From: Persicaria tinctoria
Lineage: Eukaryota > Streptophyta > Magnoliopsida > Caryophyllales > Polygonaceae
Length of the DNA: 64,000 nt
Direction of reading: 5' to 3'
Assembly: GCA_037127255.1 (NCBI GenBank)
Contig: JBANSL010000006.1
Location: forward strand, 88,672,472-88,736,471
Position 1 is the first letter of the stretch, and each line of letters opens with the position of its first letter. This document shows positions 39,624-51,122 of this stretch, one piece after another. The translations under genes were made by a program, and so were the position numbers. The notes under the pieces are model-generated. The model did not search any database. It was not told the DNA's origin and saw only the letters and a list, made by a program, of their open reading frames with translations.

Positions 39624-40366
39624 TCAACATTTATAAGTCACTTATATGATTTTTCCACAAAACTCACTCTTATAGTATTCTAATAATAATTTACTATTTA
39701 ATATAAAGTTTTATTCAACATTTATTAGTCACTTATATGAGTTTTACACAAAACACACTCTTATAGTATTCTAATAAGAATTTACTAGTTAATATAATGT
39801 TTTAATCAACATTTATAAGTCAGTTATATGTGTTTTCCACAAAACACACTCTAATAGTATTCTAATAAGAATTTACTAGTTAATTTAATGTTTTATTCAC
39901 CTTTAATAATTCAGTTATATGAGTTTTCCACAAAACACATTCTTATAGTATTCTAATAAAAATTTACTAGTTAATTTAATGTTTTATTCAACATTTATAA
40001 GTCACTTATATGAGTTTTCCACAAAACACACTTTGTAGTATTGTAATAAGAATTTACTAGTTAATATAATGTTTTATTTAGCATTTATAAGTCACTTATA
40101 TGAGTTTTCCACTAAACAAACTCTTATAGTATTCTAATAAAAATTTACAAGTTAATTTAATGTTTTATTCAACATTTATAAGTCACTTATATGAGTTTTC
40201 CACAAAACACACTCTTATAGTATTCTCATAAAAATTTACGAGTGAATATAATGTTTTATTCAACATTTATTAGTCACTTATATGAGTTATCCTCAAAACA
40301 CACTCTTATAGTATTCTAAAAAGAATTTACTAGTTAATTTAAGGTTTTATTCAACATTTATAAGTC

Positions 40367-40411
40367 TTGAATTGGTAAATAAAGAGCGGTTATTCCGGGG
40401 TTCGAACCGGG
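40367..40411 (-). repeat. tRNA-like module, copy 14, left piece
   Basis: The first 45 bp of the module, with GCGGTTATTCC. It is split by element C inside the B-box region; the CCGGG target duplication is 40407-40411. Confidence 0.75.
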
Positions 40412-41108
40412 TGTAAAGGCTCGGATTTTTAAATCCTAATTTTTGCGGAAAAAAAAAAAAATAAAGAGAGAATTAAAAATGAAATTAAATCGGAATATAA
40501 AATTTGGCAAATAATTTCCGTCCTTTCACCTCAAAAACTCAAAATAATTATCGGATGGCAATATCCGTCGACTTTAAAAAAATCTAATCGATCGAGAGAG
40601 CGAGAGTCGGAAAAACTAACGTTTGAGGACTAATTGCGGGATTCAAAATTTGCGTATTTGGAATTTATTTCCGGGTATTGTTTTAACCAATTTCACACCC
40701 TAACCTCACCCACTCCCTCCTACCTTACCCTGCAACCCGAACCCATCCCCTGCCTACTTCACCCCGTCACTTTCACTTGGTCACCATCACTGTCGTCATC
40801 GTTCTTCACCATCACCTTAACTGATTCCCTCCCTCACTCTCCCGCTCCCATCGGTTCACCAACCCCGCTCCATTTTCATTCATCGTCACCCTCACTCACA
40901 AGCATCATCGCCATCACCGTCTCTTGCTCACCATCTCCATCACTTCTTCACTCATCACCTTAATCGCCCTCCATCGATCACCATCGGCGCCAGCAGAAGC
41001 ACCTCATCATCGCGAAGCCGAAGTCCGACGAAGCTAGCGATCCGTTGAGAGCTCACAGCACCACCACCGAAGCTCTTCCTCCCATGTTCGATCGCGAGCC
41101 ATGTTCCG

Positions 41109-41258
41109 GTAAGCGATTCTATTCCGTCTTCGATCGAAGCCACTCCCGGACTTCACCATCACGCTCATCCATGTCCCACGCAGGTCCGACGATCCATCGG
41201 GAGCCTCCGACGACGCTCAGAACTCCGATCGAGAGCTCCGAAGTCGCGAAATTTCTCG
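41109..41258 (+). other. Intron-like and exon-like block, LTR C 5'
   Basis: GTAAGC at 41109 and GCAG ending at 41183 bound 75 nt. The 75-nt exon-like stretch starts GTCCGACGA and ends at GTGAGC (41259). The repeat in the 3' LTR is at 49473-49622. Confidence 0.5.
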
Positions 41259-42332
41259 GTGAGCTCTCTAGCCTTCTTTTCTCTCTCATTCGATGTCTTG
41301 AATTGTTTCGATGTTTGGGCTAATTGGGGGTGAGCGAGAGCTGAGTGTGGGGAGTCGAGCGAGCTCGAGAGCTCCGACAGCTCGAGGGCGTAGGCGAGAG
41401 CGTGAGCGAGCAGCAACTGTGCGTGAGCGAGCGGCCTGAGGAGAGGCAAACGCGGGCATGAGAGCGCCGCGAGGGCGTGAGCGGGTGCGAGAGTGTTGGC
41501 TGCGAGCGTGAGCCGGTCCGGCGAGCGGGGAGGCAGGAGAATCTCGAGGGCGGGATCCGGGATGGATGAACGGCGTCGATCGGCGTGGTTCAGGCGAGGG
41601 CAGCTCATTTCGAAATTGGAGGAAGAAGATGGATCAAGCGGGGCCCCTGCCCAGTCAGCATACGTGGCCCCACTCCTTCGTTTCATTATTTTGTTTAACC
41701 GGTTGAGATTTATGCGGGTTCGGTTCGGTTTGGGTTAAAAGCGTTGGTTCGGTTTGGGTTTATTTGTTATTTATTTATTTATTAGATTTATTAATTAATA
41801 GTTTAACCGATTTCCGATAATTGATTATTTAGAAATCGATTTGTGTGTCGGTATTTAAAAGGGGTCGGTTTTAAAGTATATAAATTGAATTATTTAGTAA
41901 CGGTTGAAAATTATTTAAGTCCCTAGAAGAATGATTTTAAATTAAAGTAAAGTATGTCGGGATTATTTAAATGGATTTTTGGAAGTATTTTTAAAGATTA
42001 AATATTTTATGAATTAGAAATGGCTAAATATAATTTTGAAGTAATTGTTTTAAATAACAACTTGACTAGCTAGTGAGATTATATGGATTGCAGTATGATT
42101 GAGCGAGTAATGGAAATGACAATGGAATAAGATGATATAAGATGTTGCCATAAGTTGAGATAAAGAATGTTGATGATGCTATGATTAATGGATTGGTGGG
42201 CATGTTATGTAGTGGTAAATGGATCCCGTTTTGTGCAGTTTACTTATGCATATTTATTAATAATTGCTAGGTGATCTGTAACTTGCTTGCTTATACCTTG
42301 CTGCTTTTCGTCTTGCTGATCTGCTACTCCAG

Positions 42333-42351
42333 GTAAGTTCTTTGAACTTAC
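42333..42351 (+). promoter_or_regulatory. Splice-donor-like hairpin, LTR C 5'
   Basis: Identical stem to LTR A (GTAAGTTC, TTT, GAACTTAC), preceded by a pyrimidine-rich run and CAG. Confidence 0.55.
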
Positions 42352-42475
42352 TCATGATGGGCGCTCTATGCACTGGGTGTTATATAGTAGGCTAGTGTCC
42401 ATGCACCATACGACTTAGAATCATGCTTAGGAGCTAAAATGAAAATCATATGATTGCTATATGTCCTTGCAAGAG

Positions 42476-42758
42476 AACGGCCGTTATCTGTGATAGTCCT
42501 AGAGTCTTTGCTAGGGTCATAGGGTAGCCCAGCCTCATCGGGTACCCTGGGTCAATCGAGTCTATATGAGCATGATATGATAGCCCAACACCATCGGGCA
42601 AGCGATGATATGATATGATATGATATGATGATGCCGTGGGTTGTGCACCACCACGAGGAATTTGCTATGCTATAGCACCGAACTGGCCAGTGTCCGCCCT
42701 ATCGGAAGGGGGGTGGAGGTACGAGAGGGACATGCCACTTGGCATTCTGTGTGGATCC
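42476..42758 (+). other. Conserved stem-loop cassette, LTR C 5'
   Basis: Same order of hairpins as LTR A, with GCCCAAC in place of GCCCAGC in the second GCCC...GGGC hairpin and a short ATGATATG run between. Confidence 0.55.
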
Positions 42759-43285
42759 ATTTATCGCTTTCTGCATTATATTAAACTGTCAATATATATA
42801 CGTGATTTAATTTACGCATGGCATTACGCATTTCATCTTAAGAGTAGGATGCTTATTATATGCCTCTCAGAGTGTGTTTACATACGCGCATGAGTGACCT
42901 GATGATTGACCCAGATCCCCCTCATTTTTTTTAGATTCAGGTAATCACTAGCCGTTATCGTTGCTTATGTGGATGCTTGGCGGGTTCAGACTTTTGGCGT
43001 TAGATCGAGAGGTTGAGAGACCACCACACTTCCTCTCTTTTAATACTCCCTTTCGGATGGTATTTAAACTCAACCTTATTTTTGCTTTCGCTCGATTTCA
43101 CGATTAGACTAAGGCAGGTATTTGATCTCCAATGGATCCGCGATCTTTAAGGGTTCGAAATCCCTTCTTTTAGTACAAATATTTTGTTTTAAAACTCAAC
43201 CCGTACCTGAATTGCAAGATCCGAACAAGGGGTTTTATCCCTTGAAACGTAACCCGGAAATCATAATTCCGGGCCGTTACAAAGA

Positions 43286-43297
43286 TGGTATCAGAGC
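43286..43297 (+). promoter_or_regulatory. Primer binding site, element C (initiator Met tRNA)
   Basis: TGGTATCAGAGC followed by CCAGGTT, the longest match to the tRNA-Met complement among the three elements. It lies 4 bp after the LTR. Confidence 0.95.
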
Positions 43298-46200
43298 CCA
43301 GGTTGTGCAATTCGGGTACACAAGGGTCGAGTGTGTGTTTTGAAAACCGCCCACGAGTTTCAAGGACTTTTTGAAAAGGATTTAAAGGGGCAAAATGAAT
43401 TTAAGGTGCTTAACTAAAATTGAACTAAGTAATGAACTCGAGTTGTAATAAAAAAGGAGAATCGACGAAACGGGGACACGATTGGGTAGTAAAGGCGCTA
43501 GACCCCCCCTATTGGGTGTAGTTTGGAACGGTAGGCAAAATATTAGCTTGCTCTTTACAGAGGGTCCGGAAGACTCCAAGGAATTTGCACCAAGGTGGTT
43601 GGAGTGGCAAGTTAGGTAGGATCGCGAGGTTTTTGCCCCTCCGGTCAGTCGCTCCTCGAAGAGTGACATTAGATAGCTTTATGTGCTTTATATATTGAGA
43701 CTGAGTACGATCTCCCTCGAAGGAGGTCATTATAATTGTCATTGACTAATTCTATGCTGAGTGCTTGATATGCTAAAGTCTGATTGGTATGCCTAACAAT
43801 TAAATGTGTATCGACTGATCTGTACAAACGGGATAGTGGGAGTACCCTTAATTCTATGTGGTCAACCCAGCTTGTGTGAAATAGCCCTTCCACTATGTTT
43901 GTTAACCCTTTGACGGTTCTATCGAGTCTTTCTCCCGGATGTCAGTATCTTTCATGGGAATCGGGTAGGTAAACACATTGCGTCAGAAACTCATGTATGT
44001 ATATGGAGGTTGTCTGAGTGAGTATTGAAAGATAGTTCTTGATGTCATTTTGAGTCAAAAGTAAGGTGTTTCCGGGGTTGTCTTCCTTGATTCTTATGAT
44101 GATCAACCGAGGTTTTCTTGCCACAAAGAGTCATACGTACCAAGGTCCCACGAGAAATAGGGGTGATGAGTCAGTTCGGGAAGGTCAATGGTTGCCCTTA
44201 GGGATTTCTGTCCGGTTGTAATGGTGACTCTCTCTGAACTGCATGGCATGATTTTGTAACCTCCTGCATGTATCTTGCAAAATGCTTATTTGTAAAATGT
44301 TGCTCATGTTATTACATCTGTGATTAGTTACATTGATCAAGTCTTGTGTTATGTCTCACTCTCTATCGTGATTACGTTGCCATAGCATGCCTACTTGACT
44401 TATTGTATTAGTTGTACTAATGATTGATTGGAAGCGTATAAACCACATGATATAAACCTACATGATAATTGTTTTCTCCTGGGTTAGGTCCATGATAGTG
44501 TGATAAACTCTTCTTCGTATGAATGCCTGTAAATGATATCTTTAGCATACTAGTGGATGACGCCTTGATGCTTATTACTTGTTTTATGACAAGAATCTAC
44601 AACATGCCCATCTATTTTGTATTCATCAGATTAATGATTGTTGGTTGTTTGCACTTGATATTGTTGTGTGATTAGTTGCGTTGGATGGGGAATATGTGGT
44701 ATAATTGAGTCTTGATGAATGCATGCTTTAATTTTTTTATGACCTCATGATGGCCATTGTGCGAGTCCAAGTTACACATGTTACGTGTCTATCCTCCCAG
44801 CATGCCCTACTCGGTATGTTGCACCGTCATACTACTGCATGAATGTAAATGTCATGTGTTAGGAAGCCGCATGATTAATGTTCTCCCTGTAAATAGGTTC
44901 ATGATAGTGTGATCGTTCAGTTCTTGTATCATGATAGGGTGACTTCCATACTTGATGATTATGTGTTATAACTTGATGTCAACATGCCGTATATGACACG
45001 TAATTTCCAGTACATGTTAAGATGATGATCCTAAATGTAAATTCGTGGTTGTATGACATTTTGTACCCATGCTTTCCCCATTGCTTAGGTTCCGTGTTGC
45101 ACCTTGCTTCCTGTCCTGATTATATGTCGCCTTCGCATGTCTAATTGACCTGTTGTATTGGTCGTACTAACGGCTGATTTGAAGCATGAATTGCATGATA
45201 AATGTATGTATATAGTTATTGTCTTCCCCTAGATTAGGCCCATGATAGTGTGCTACATTTCCCTTGTATGAATGTCGTAAGATAATTTTCCCTGCATGAT
45301 TAGTCGATGTTACCCGTGGTTTGTTGACTAAATTAGTAGTTCAATTGTGATCATGCTATTTAACGTGATGTCTTGGTAAATGCATGCCTTATTAAAATGG
45401 TTGTTGAGTTGGAATACATACCTTGTATGCTTGTCATATTGCCAGTTGCGTAGGTTTGCATTATGCATTGCTATATTCCCCTCATGCTTCTATATCGACG
45501 GATTATGTTCATAGGATTTCTTGCACATCGATGTGTTGGTCATTCAAGCGCATGTATGTATCGAATGTCATGTTAAGTCTTTAGTATCATGTAGGACCAT
45601 TGGTTGTGACTTGTGCGAATTTATACCTTGCTTGCATTATTGTTGATTCCCTCTCGAGTTGGGTCTCTCATAGTGTGATCCTTCCCTCTTTCTATCACCT
45701 TGAAATATCTTACTCATGCAAATTAGATTGATGTTGAATTCGATGATCAGTTGCTTTATATGATGGTTTATCCTAGCATGCCTACATGTTATCGCTCGGG
45801 AGTGTTTCCCCTATTACCTTATGAATTCCTCTAGTGCTGGCATAGATGTATGACTTGGCACCTCGCATGATCACACACCACGTTATATCATTTCGCATAT
45901 GCATGACGCGTGAATGTTAGAATAAATTTAGTCGAGTTACCTTGATTGTGGTCATGATTCGTTATGTGCTAGTAGTATCATGTAGGGCTTATGATTTCCA
46001 ATATGACTCGCTAAATGATTACATCTTTTACCTATTCTATGATATGATAACTATTGTACCCTTATATGTGCCCTATGATGATTCGTTCCTAGCATGATTA
46101 TAATCTATTGCACATGATGTCCATCTTGTTACTTTTGATGATGCCTCATGTTTCGTGAACATCCTGTTGAACCCCTTTTAATGACTCTTGACTATGCTTG

Positions 46201-48310
46201 TATCACATTATGTGTCGCTAGTATAATGTAGGACATGTGTTTTCTAAATGTATATCGTCGTATGATTACGTACCATGTTTGACCTATTATATGACCAGTG
46301 TGTTCGGATGAGATAGTTACTAGGTTGCTCCTATGTGTTCTCGTATGACGCTTAATCTGGTTGTTATATTACACCTCGCCAGGCCATATTTGACCTCACC
46401 TATTGATGCGTACACCATGCTTGTGCATTCGTTCATATACACCATACTCGTCATCGTCGTTAAATCCCACATGACCTCGAATCCTGCATGATCATTCTTG
46501 ATTCCGCATAACTTGTTTAAGTTGCTAGGGATATCTGCTTTCATGGAATAATAGACTACTATATTGTCTCGCATGCATCAGTATAGGAATCGATCGTGTC
46601 GTTGGAAATTAATACGAATGTTGCTCCCCCGATATAGTTACATGTTAGCGTGGATTAGTGTGATTGACATGCTCCGTGATGAATTCGTGTTTGCTTGTCG
46701 CGATTATAACTTAATAGACTTCCATAAGGGCATCGTTGCTATTCTCAGGTCGGAGTTTCGTCTCTAGTTGTCATCTTTAGGATTGGTCTGTGTTTGTTCC
46801 GAAAGGAACATTGGGTTGTCCGCTCTTGTCCCTCCCCTATCTTCGCTAACTTGAACTCCTACGCGACACGTTGGACGAGCGACCGCATGAAAGAGGAAAT
46901 GGGAAGTCCGATAGCGATAGAGCAACGCCGCGAAGGCGTGGGCCCATAACCCACGGGCCTCAGGATCAATGATTTTAGCAAGACAAGCACGTTTTGAGGA
47001 TGACGATTACTGAGTACGATATGACTTGCAAGCAGGAGTGTCCTCCGTTCGAACTCTTAATCCTCTCTGAATTAATTGATGATGGTATTGCATTGATATG
47101 GCGATGGAATTTGTGTGTTGATGTGCTGACCTAGTAATGAATCTTGCATGATCATTCATTGTCTATGATGATATGATTCGATGTCTTATAGTTTTCATGT
47201 ACCATGATGCTTCGATGTTTTGCTACCCTATATTGCTAAGCATGATCTGAACTCTTGTGCCTATAAAAGTATGAACTGTGAATGCTGACGAACCTGAATT
47301 GTTTTCTAATAAGGTTATGATGAAAGTTGCTAGCTTGAATTGACTATGTTCCTATATGATATTTTGCAATAATTTTGGGCATAATAGCAAATTGAGACTT
47401 GTTGACGTACTAATGTTAATTTGGGAATTTTCTTGCTTACATGACTTGTAAATATGTACTGACATGATGTTAGATAGCGACCATGAGGAACTTGGTATGG
47501 AACAATACTACATGTTGATATGCAATATTGAAATCTAGTGAAAGTGACAAATGCTATCATGATATATTGATGATTTGCTAACTTGTTATGTTGTTGTGGA
47601 AACATGTTAGAATGTGTTGCGACATGATATATGAGATAATGATGTGTTATTATATGAAAGCAGGATGATGTATTATATAGTTAAACATGATTATTGATAC
47701 GTCAAATGATGAACATGACTCAATGGTGCCTGGTTACTTAATGATCATCATTCGATATTGTGATTAGTTGAGGTGATGTCTTTGATAGCATGTTGACATG
47801 TTGGTGATTTATATACTACTTGATCTTCCTTTTCTGAATCCTAATAGCATGATCTTGATGTGTTGATATGTTGACATGGTAAATCTGCTATGACGGGTTC
47901 TACTTGTAGTGCGATGTTATGCGATTGTGAGAGTTGATGTGTATTGACATACTAACCCCGTGACACCTAGCCCATTGATCTATTGACATGTGTGCTTGCA
48001 TGATAAGTTATGAGAATTCGATCACGGACTTGTGATGCCTTCAGTATGATGTAGATATGCCTTATGTCTCGTGGTATGATGTTGAGATTTTGTTATTGCT
48101 TTTGGCATGTTTTGAAGGGATGGTATGATTTATGTTATGGGTAAAAATGTTATGTGGTTGAGATTATCATGATTGATGTTGAGATTTGCCACATGAGAGG
48201 TGGCTAATGATGTTATGAGTTGATGAGTTGGTTTACTTTTGTTCATGCTGAGTTGAGAACGATGATTGATTTGATTCGGAAACTAGGAAGAGAATATGAG
48301 ATTAGTCTTT

Positions 48311-48332
48311 AGAGGTGGATGATTCCACCTCT
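48311..48332 (+). other. Internal polypurine-tract-like hairpin, element C
   Basis: AGAGGTGGA and TCCACCTCT around a 4-nt loop, 465 bp upstream of the 3' LTR. Confidence 0.6.
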
Positions 48333-48763
48333 CGTGATGTGAAATTGCTTGACTAACGTCGAATTTGAAGATTTTGAACGAATTTGAAAAATACTAACTT
48401 GGATTTTAAAAGAATAAATCCTATCAAGAATTTTAACGATTTCGAGGTCAATCTTTCCATTTGCAAAACTCTTTTGAATCATTCGGGACTGGATTTACAT
48501 TATGGCGCCTCACGAAGTGGATAATAATATTTGAGTTATGATATGGCCAAAGAGTCGGAGTAAGGATGTGGTAGGGGCCCATATTACATTCTTACTACGG
48601 TCTATTTGGGGATATTATGATCACGACAACGGTACTGTGAGTACCTCATAGGGGCACTTATGAGGTGTTTACGGGATCAATGACATGATCCTTGGACTCA
48701 TCGCTTTAAAACTTCATCCCCTGTTTTAAAATGATTTTAGTCTCGGGGACGAGACTTGTTTTT

Positions 48764-48775
48764 AGAGGTGGATGA
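48764..48775 (+). promoter_or_regulatory. Polypurine tract, element C
   Basis: AGAGGTGGATGA immediately before TGTAAAGGC of the 3' LTR. Confidence 0.93.
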
Positions 48776-50696
48776 TGTAAAGGCTCGGATTTTTAAATCC
48801 TAATTTTTGCGGAAAAAAAAAAAAATAAAGAGAGAATTAAAAATGAAATTAAATCGGAATATAAAATTTGGCAAATAATTTCCGTCCTTTCACCTCAAAA
48901 ACTCAAAATAATTATCGGATGGCAATATCCGTCGACTTTAAAAAAATCTAATCGATCGAGAGAGCGAGAGTCGGAAAAACTAACGTTTGAGGACTAATTG
49001 CGGGATTCAAAATTTGCGTATTTGGAATTTATTTCCGGGTATTGTTTTAACCAATTTCACACCCTAACCTCACCCACTCCCTCCTACCTTACCCTGCAAC
49101 CCGAACCCATCCCCTGCCTACTTCACCCCGTCACTTTCACTTGGTCACCATCACTGTCGTCATCGTTCTTCACCATCACCTTAACTGATTCCCTCCCTCA
49201 CTCTCCCGCTCCCATCGGTTCACCAACCCCGCTCCATTTTCATTCATCGTCACCCTCACTCACAAGCATCATCGCCATCACCGTCTCTTGCTCACCATCT
49301 CCATCACTTCTTCACTCATCACCTTAATCGCCCTCCATCGATCACCATCGGCGCCAGCAGAAGCACCTCATCATCGCGAAGCCGAAGTCCGACGAAGCTA
49401 GCGATCCGTTGAGAGCTCACAGCACCACCACCGAAGCTCTTCCTCCCATGTTCGATCGCGAGCCATGTTCCGGTAAGCGATTCTATTCCGTCTTCGATCG
49501 AAGCCACTCCCGGACTTCACCATCACGCTCATCCATGTCCCACGCAGGTCCGACGATCCATCGGGAGCCTCCGACGACGCTCAGAACTCCGATCGAGAGC
49601 TCCGAAGTCGCGAAATTTCTCGGTGAGCTCTCTAGCCTTCTTTTCTCTCTCATTCGATGTCTTGAATTGTTTCGATGTTTGGGCTAATTGGGGGTGAGCG
49701 AGAGCTGAGTGTGGGGAGTCGAGCGAGCTCGAGAGCTCCGACAGCTCGAGGGCGTAGGCGAGAGCGTGAGCGAGCAGCAACTGTGCGTGAGCGAGCGGCC
49801 TGAGGAGAGGCAAACGCGGGCATGAGAGCGCCGCGAGGGCGTGAGCGGGTGCGAGAGTGTTGGCTGCGAGCGTGAGCCGGTCCGGCGAGCGGGGAGGCAG
49901 GAGAATCTCGAGGGCGGGATCCGGGATGGATGAACGGCGTCGATCGGCGTGGTTCAGGCGAGGGCAGCTCATTTCGAAATTGGAGGAAGAAGATGGATCA
50001 AGCGGGGCCCCTGCCCAGTCAGCATACGTGGCCCCACTCCTTCGTTTCATTATTTTGTTTAACCGGTTGAGATTTATGCGGGTTCGGTTCGGTTTGGGTT
50101 AAAAGCGTTGGTTCGGTTTGGGTTTATTTGTTATTTATTTATTTATTAGATTTATTAATTAATAGTTTAACCGATTTCCGATAATTGATTATTTAGAAAT
50201 CGATTTGTGTGTCGGTATTTAAAAGGGGTCGGTTTTAAAGTATATAAATTGAATTATTTAGTAACGGTTGAAAATTATTTAAGTCCCTAGAAGAATGATT
50301 TTAAATTAAAGTAAAGTATGTCGGGATTATTTAAATGGATTTTTGGAAGTATTTTTAAAGATTAAATATTTTATGAATTAGAAATGGCTAAATATAATTT
50401 TGAAGTAATTGTTTTAAATAACAACTTGACTAGCTAGTGAGATTATATGGATTGCAGTATGATTGAGCGAGTAATGGAAATGACAATGGAATAAGATGAT
50501 ATAAGATGTTGCCATAAGTTGAGATAAAGAATGTTGATGATGCTATGATTAATGGATTGGTGGGCATGTTATGTAGTGGTAAATGGATCCCGTTTTGTGC
50601 AGTTTACTTATGCATATTTATTAATAATTGCTAGGTGATCTGTAACTTGCTTGCTTATACCTTGCTGCTTTTCGTCTTGCTGATCTGCTACTCCAG

Positions 50697-50715
50697 GTAA
50701 GTTCTTTGAACTTAC
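50697..50715 (+). promoter_or_regulatory. Splice-donor-like hairpin, LTR C 3'
   Basis: Exact repeat of 42333-42351. Confidence 0.5.
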
Positions 50716-50839
50716 TCATGATGGGCGCTCTATGCACTGGGTGTTATATAGTAGGCTAGTGTCCATGCACCATACGACTTAGAATCATGCTTAGGAGCTA
50801 AAATGAAAATCATATGATTGCTATATGTCCTTGCAAGAG

Positions 50840-51122
50840 AACGGCCGTTATCTGTGATAGTCCTAGAGTCTTTGCTAGGGTCATAGGGTAGCCCAGCCTC
50901 ATCGGGTACCCTGGGTCAATCGAGTCTATATGAGCATGATATGATAGCCCAACACCATCGGGCAAGCGATGATATGATATGATATGATATGATGATGCCG
51001 TGGGTTGTGCACCACCACGAGGAATTTGCTATGCTATAGCACCGAACTGGCCAGTGTCCGCCCTATCGGAAGGGGGGTGGAGGTACGAGAGGGACATGCC
51101 ACTTGGCATTCTGTGTGGATCC
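50840..51122 (+). other. Conserved stem-loop cassette, LTR C 3'
   Basis: Exact repeat of 42476-42758. Confidence 0.5.

Larger units (their letters stand above)
26554..40411. repeat. Higher-order satellite: 91-bp monomers plus tRNA-like module
   Basis: Monomers of 91 bp are grouped by a recurring 96-bp module. Start-to-start distances of successive modules are 839, 748, 839, 930, 2201, 839, 930, 2201, 839, 839, 839, 930 and 839 bp. Subtracting the 112 bp contributed by module plus duplication leaves 7, 8, 9 or 23 monomers; 8 is the base unit. Units are nearly identical, showing recent amplification. Element C cuts the last module. Confidence 0.92.
40412..43281 (+). mobile_element. Element C 5' LTR
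   Basis: 2,870 bp. The first part is CT-rich with short ACC/ATC repeats, the centre is GC-rich with GAGCGAG-like runs, followed by an AACCGGTT and GGTTCGGTTTGGG stretch, an AT-rich part, and the conserved 3' third. Confidence 0.95.
43282..48775 (+). mobile_element. Element C internal region, non-coding
   Basis: 5,494 bp with no open frame above about 95 codons and no retroviral motif. It has an acceptor-like CTCTTTACAG (AG ends 43560). It is rich in recurring motifs: TAGGTCCATGATAGTGTG or close variants at 44485, 44894, 45235, 45660 and 46635, and AGTATCATGTAGGAC-like copies near 45590, 45975 and 46212. This suggests growth by internal duplication. The 3' part aligns with that of A and B up to the polypurine tract. 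Confidence 0.87.

Noticed and set aside
26554..40411. Functional tRNA genes on the minus strand
   Set aside because: The T arm has a mismatch, the anticodon stem is weak, one base is missing before the T arm, and a normal acceptor stem is absent.
24642..40411. CRISPR-like array
   Set aside because: Repeats are whole tandem monomers without unique spacers, in a plant-type context.
41165..41686. 173-codon minus-strand open frame, repeated at 49529-50050
   Set aside because: GC-rich LTR sequence with few stop codons; the two copies are identical only because the LTRs are. No recognisable domain.
1944..48775. Possible gag, protease, reverse transcriptase or integrase in the element interiors
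   Set aside because: No long frame or catalytic motif was seen in any of the three interiors on either strand.
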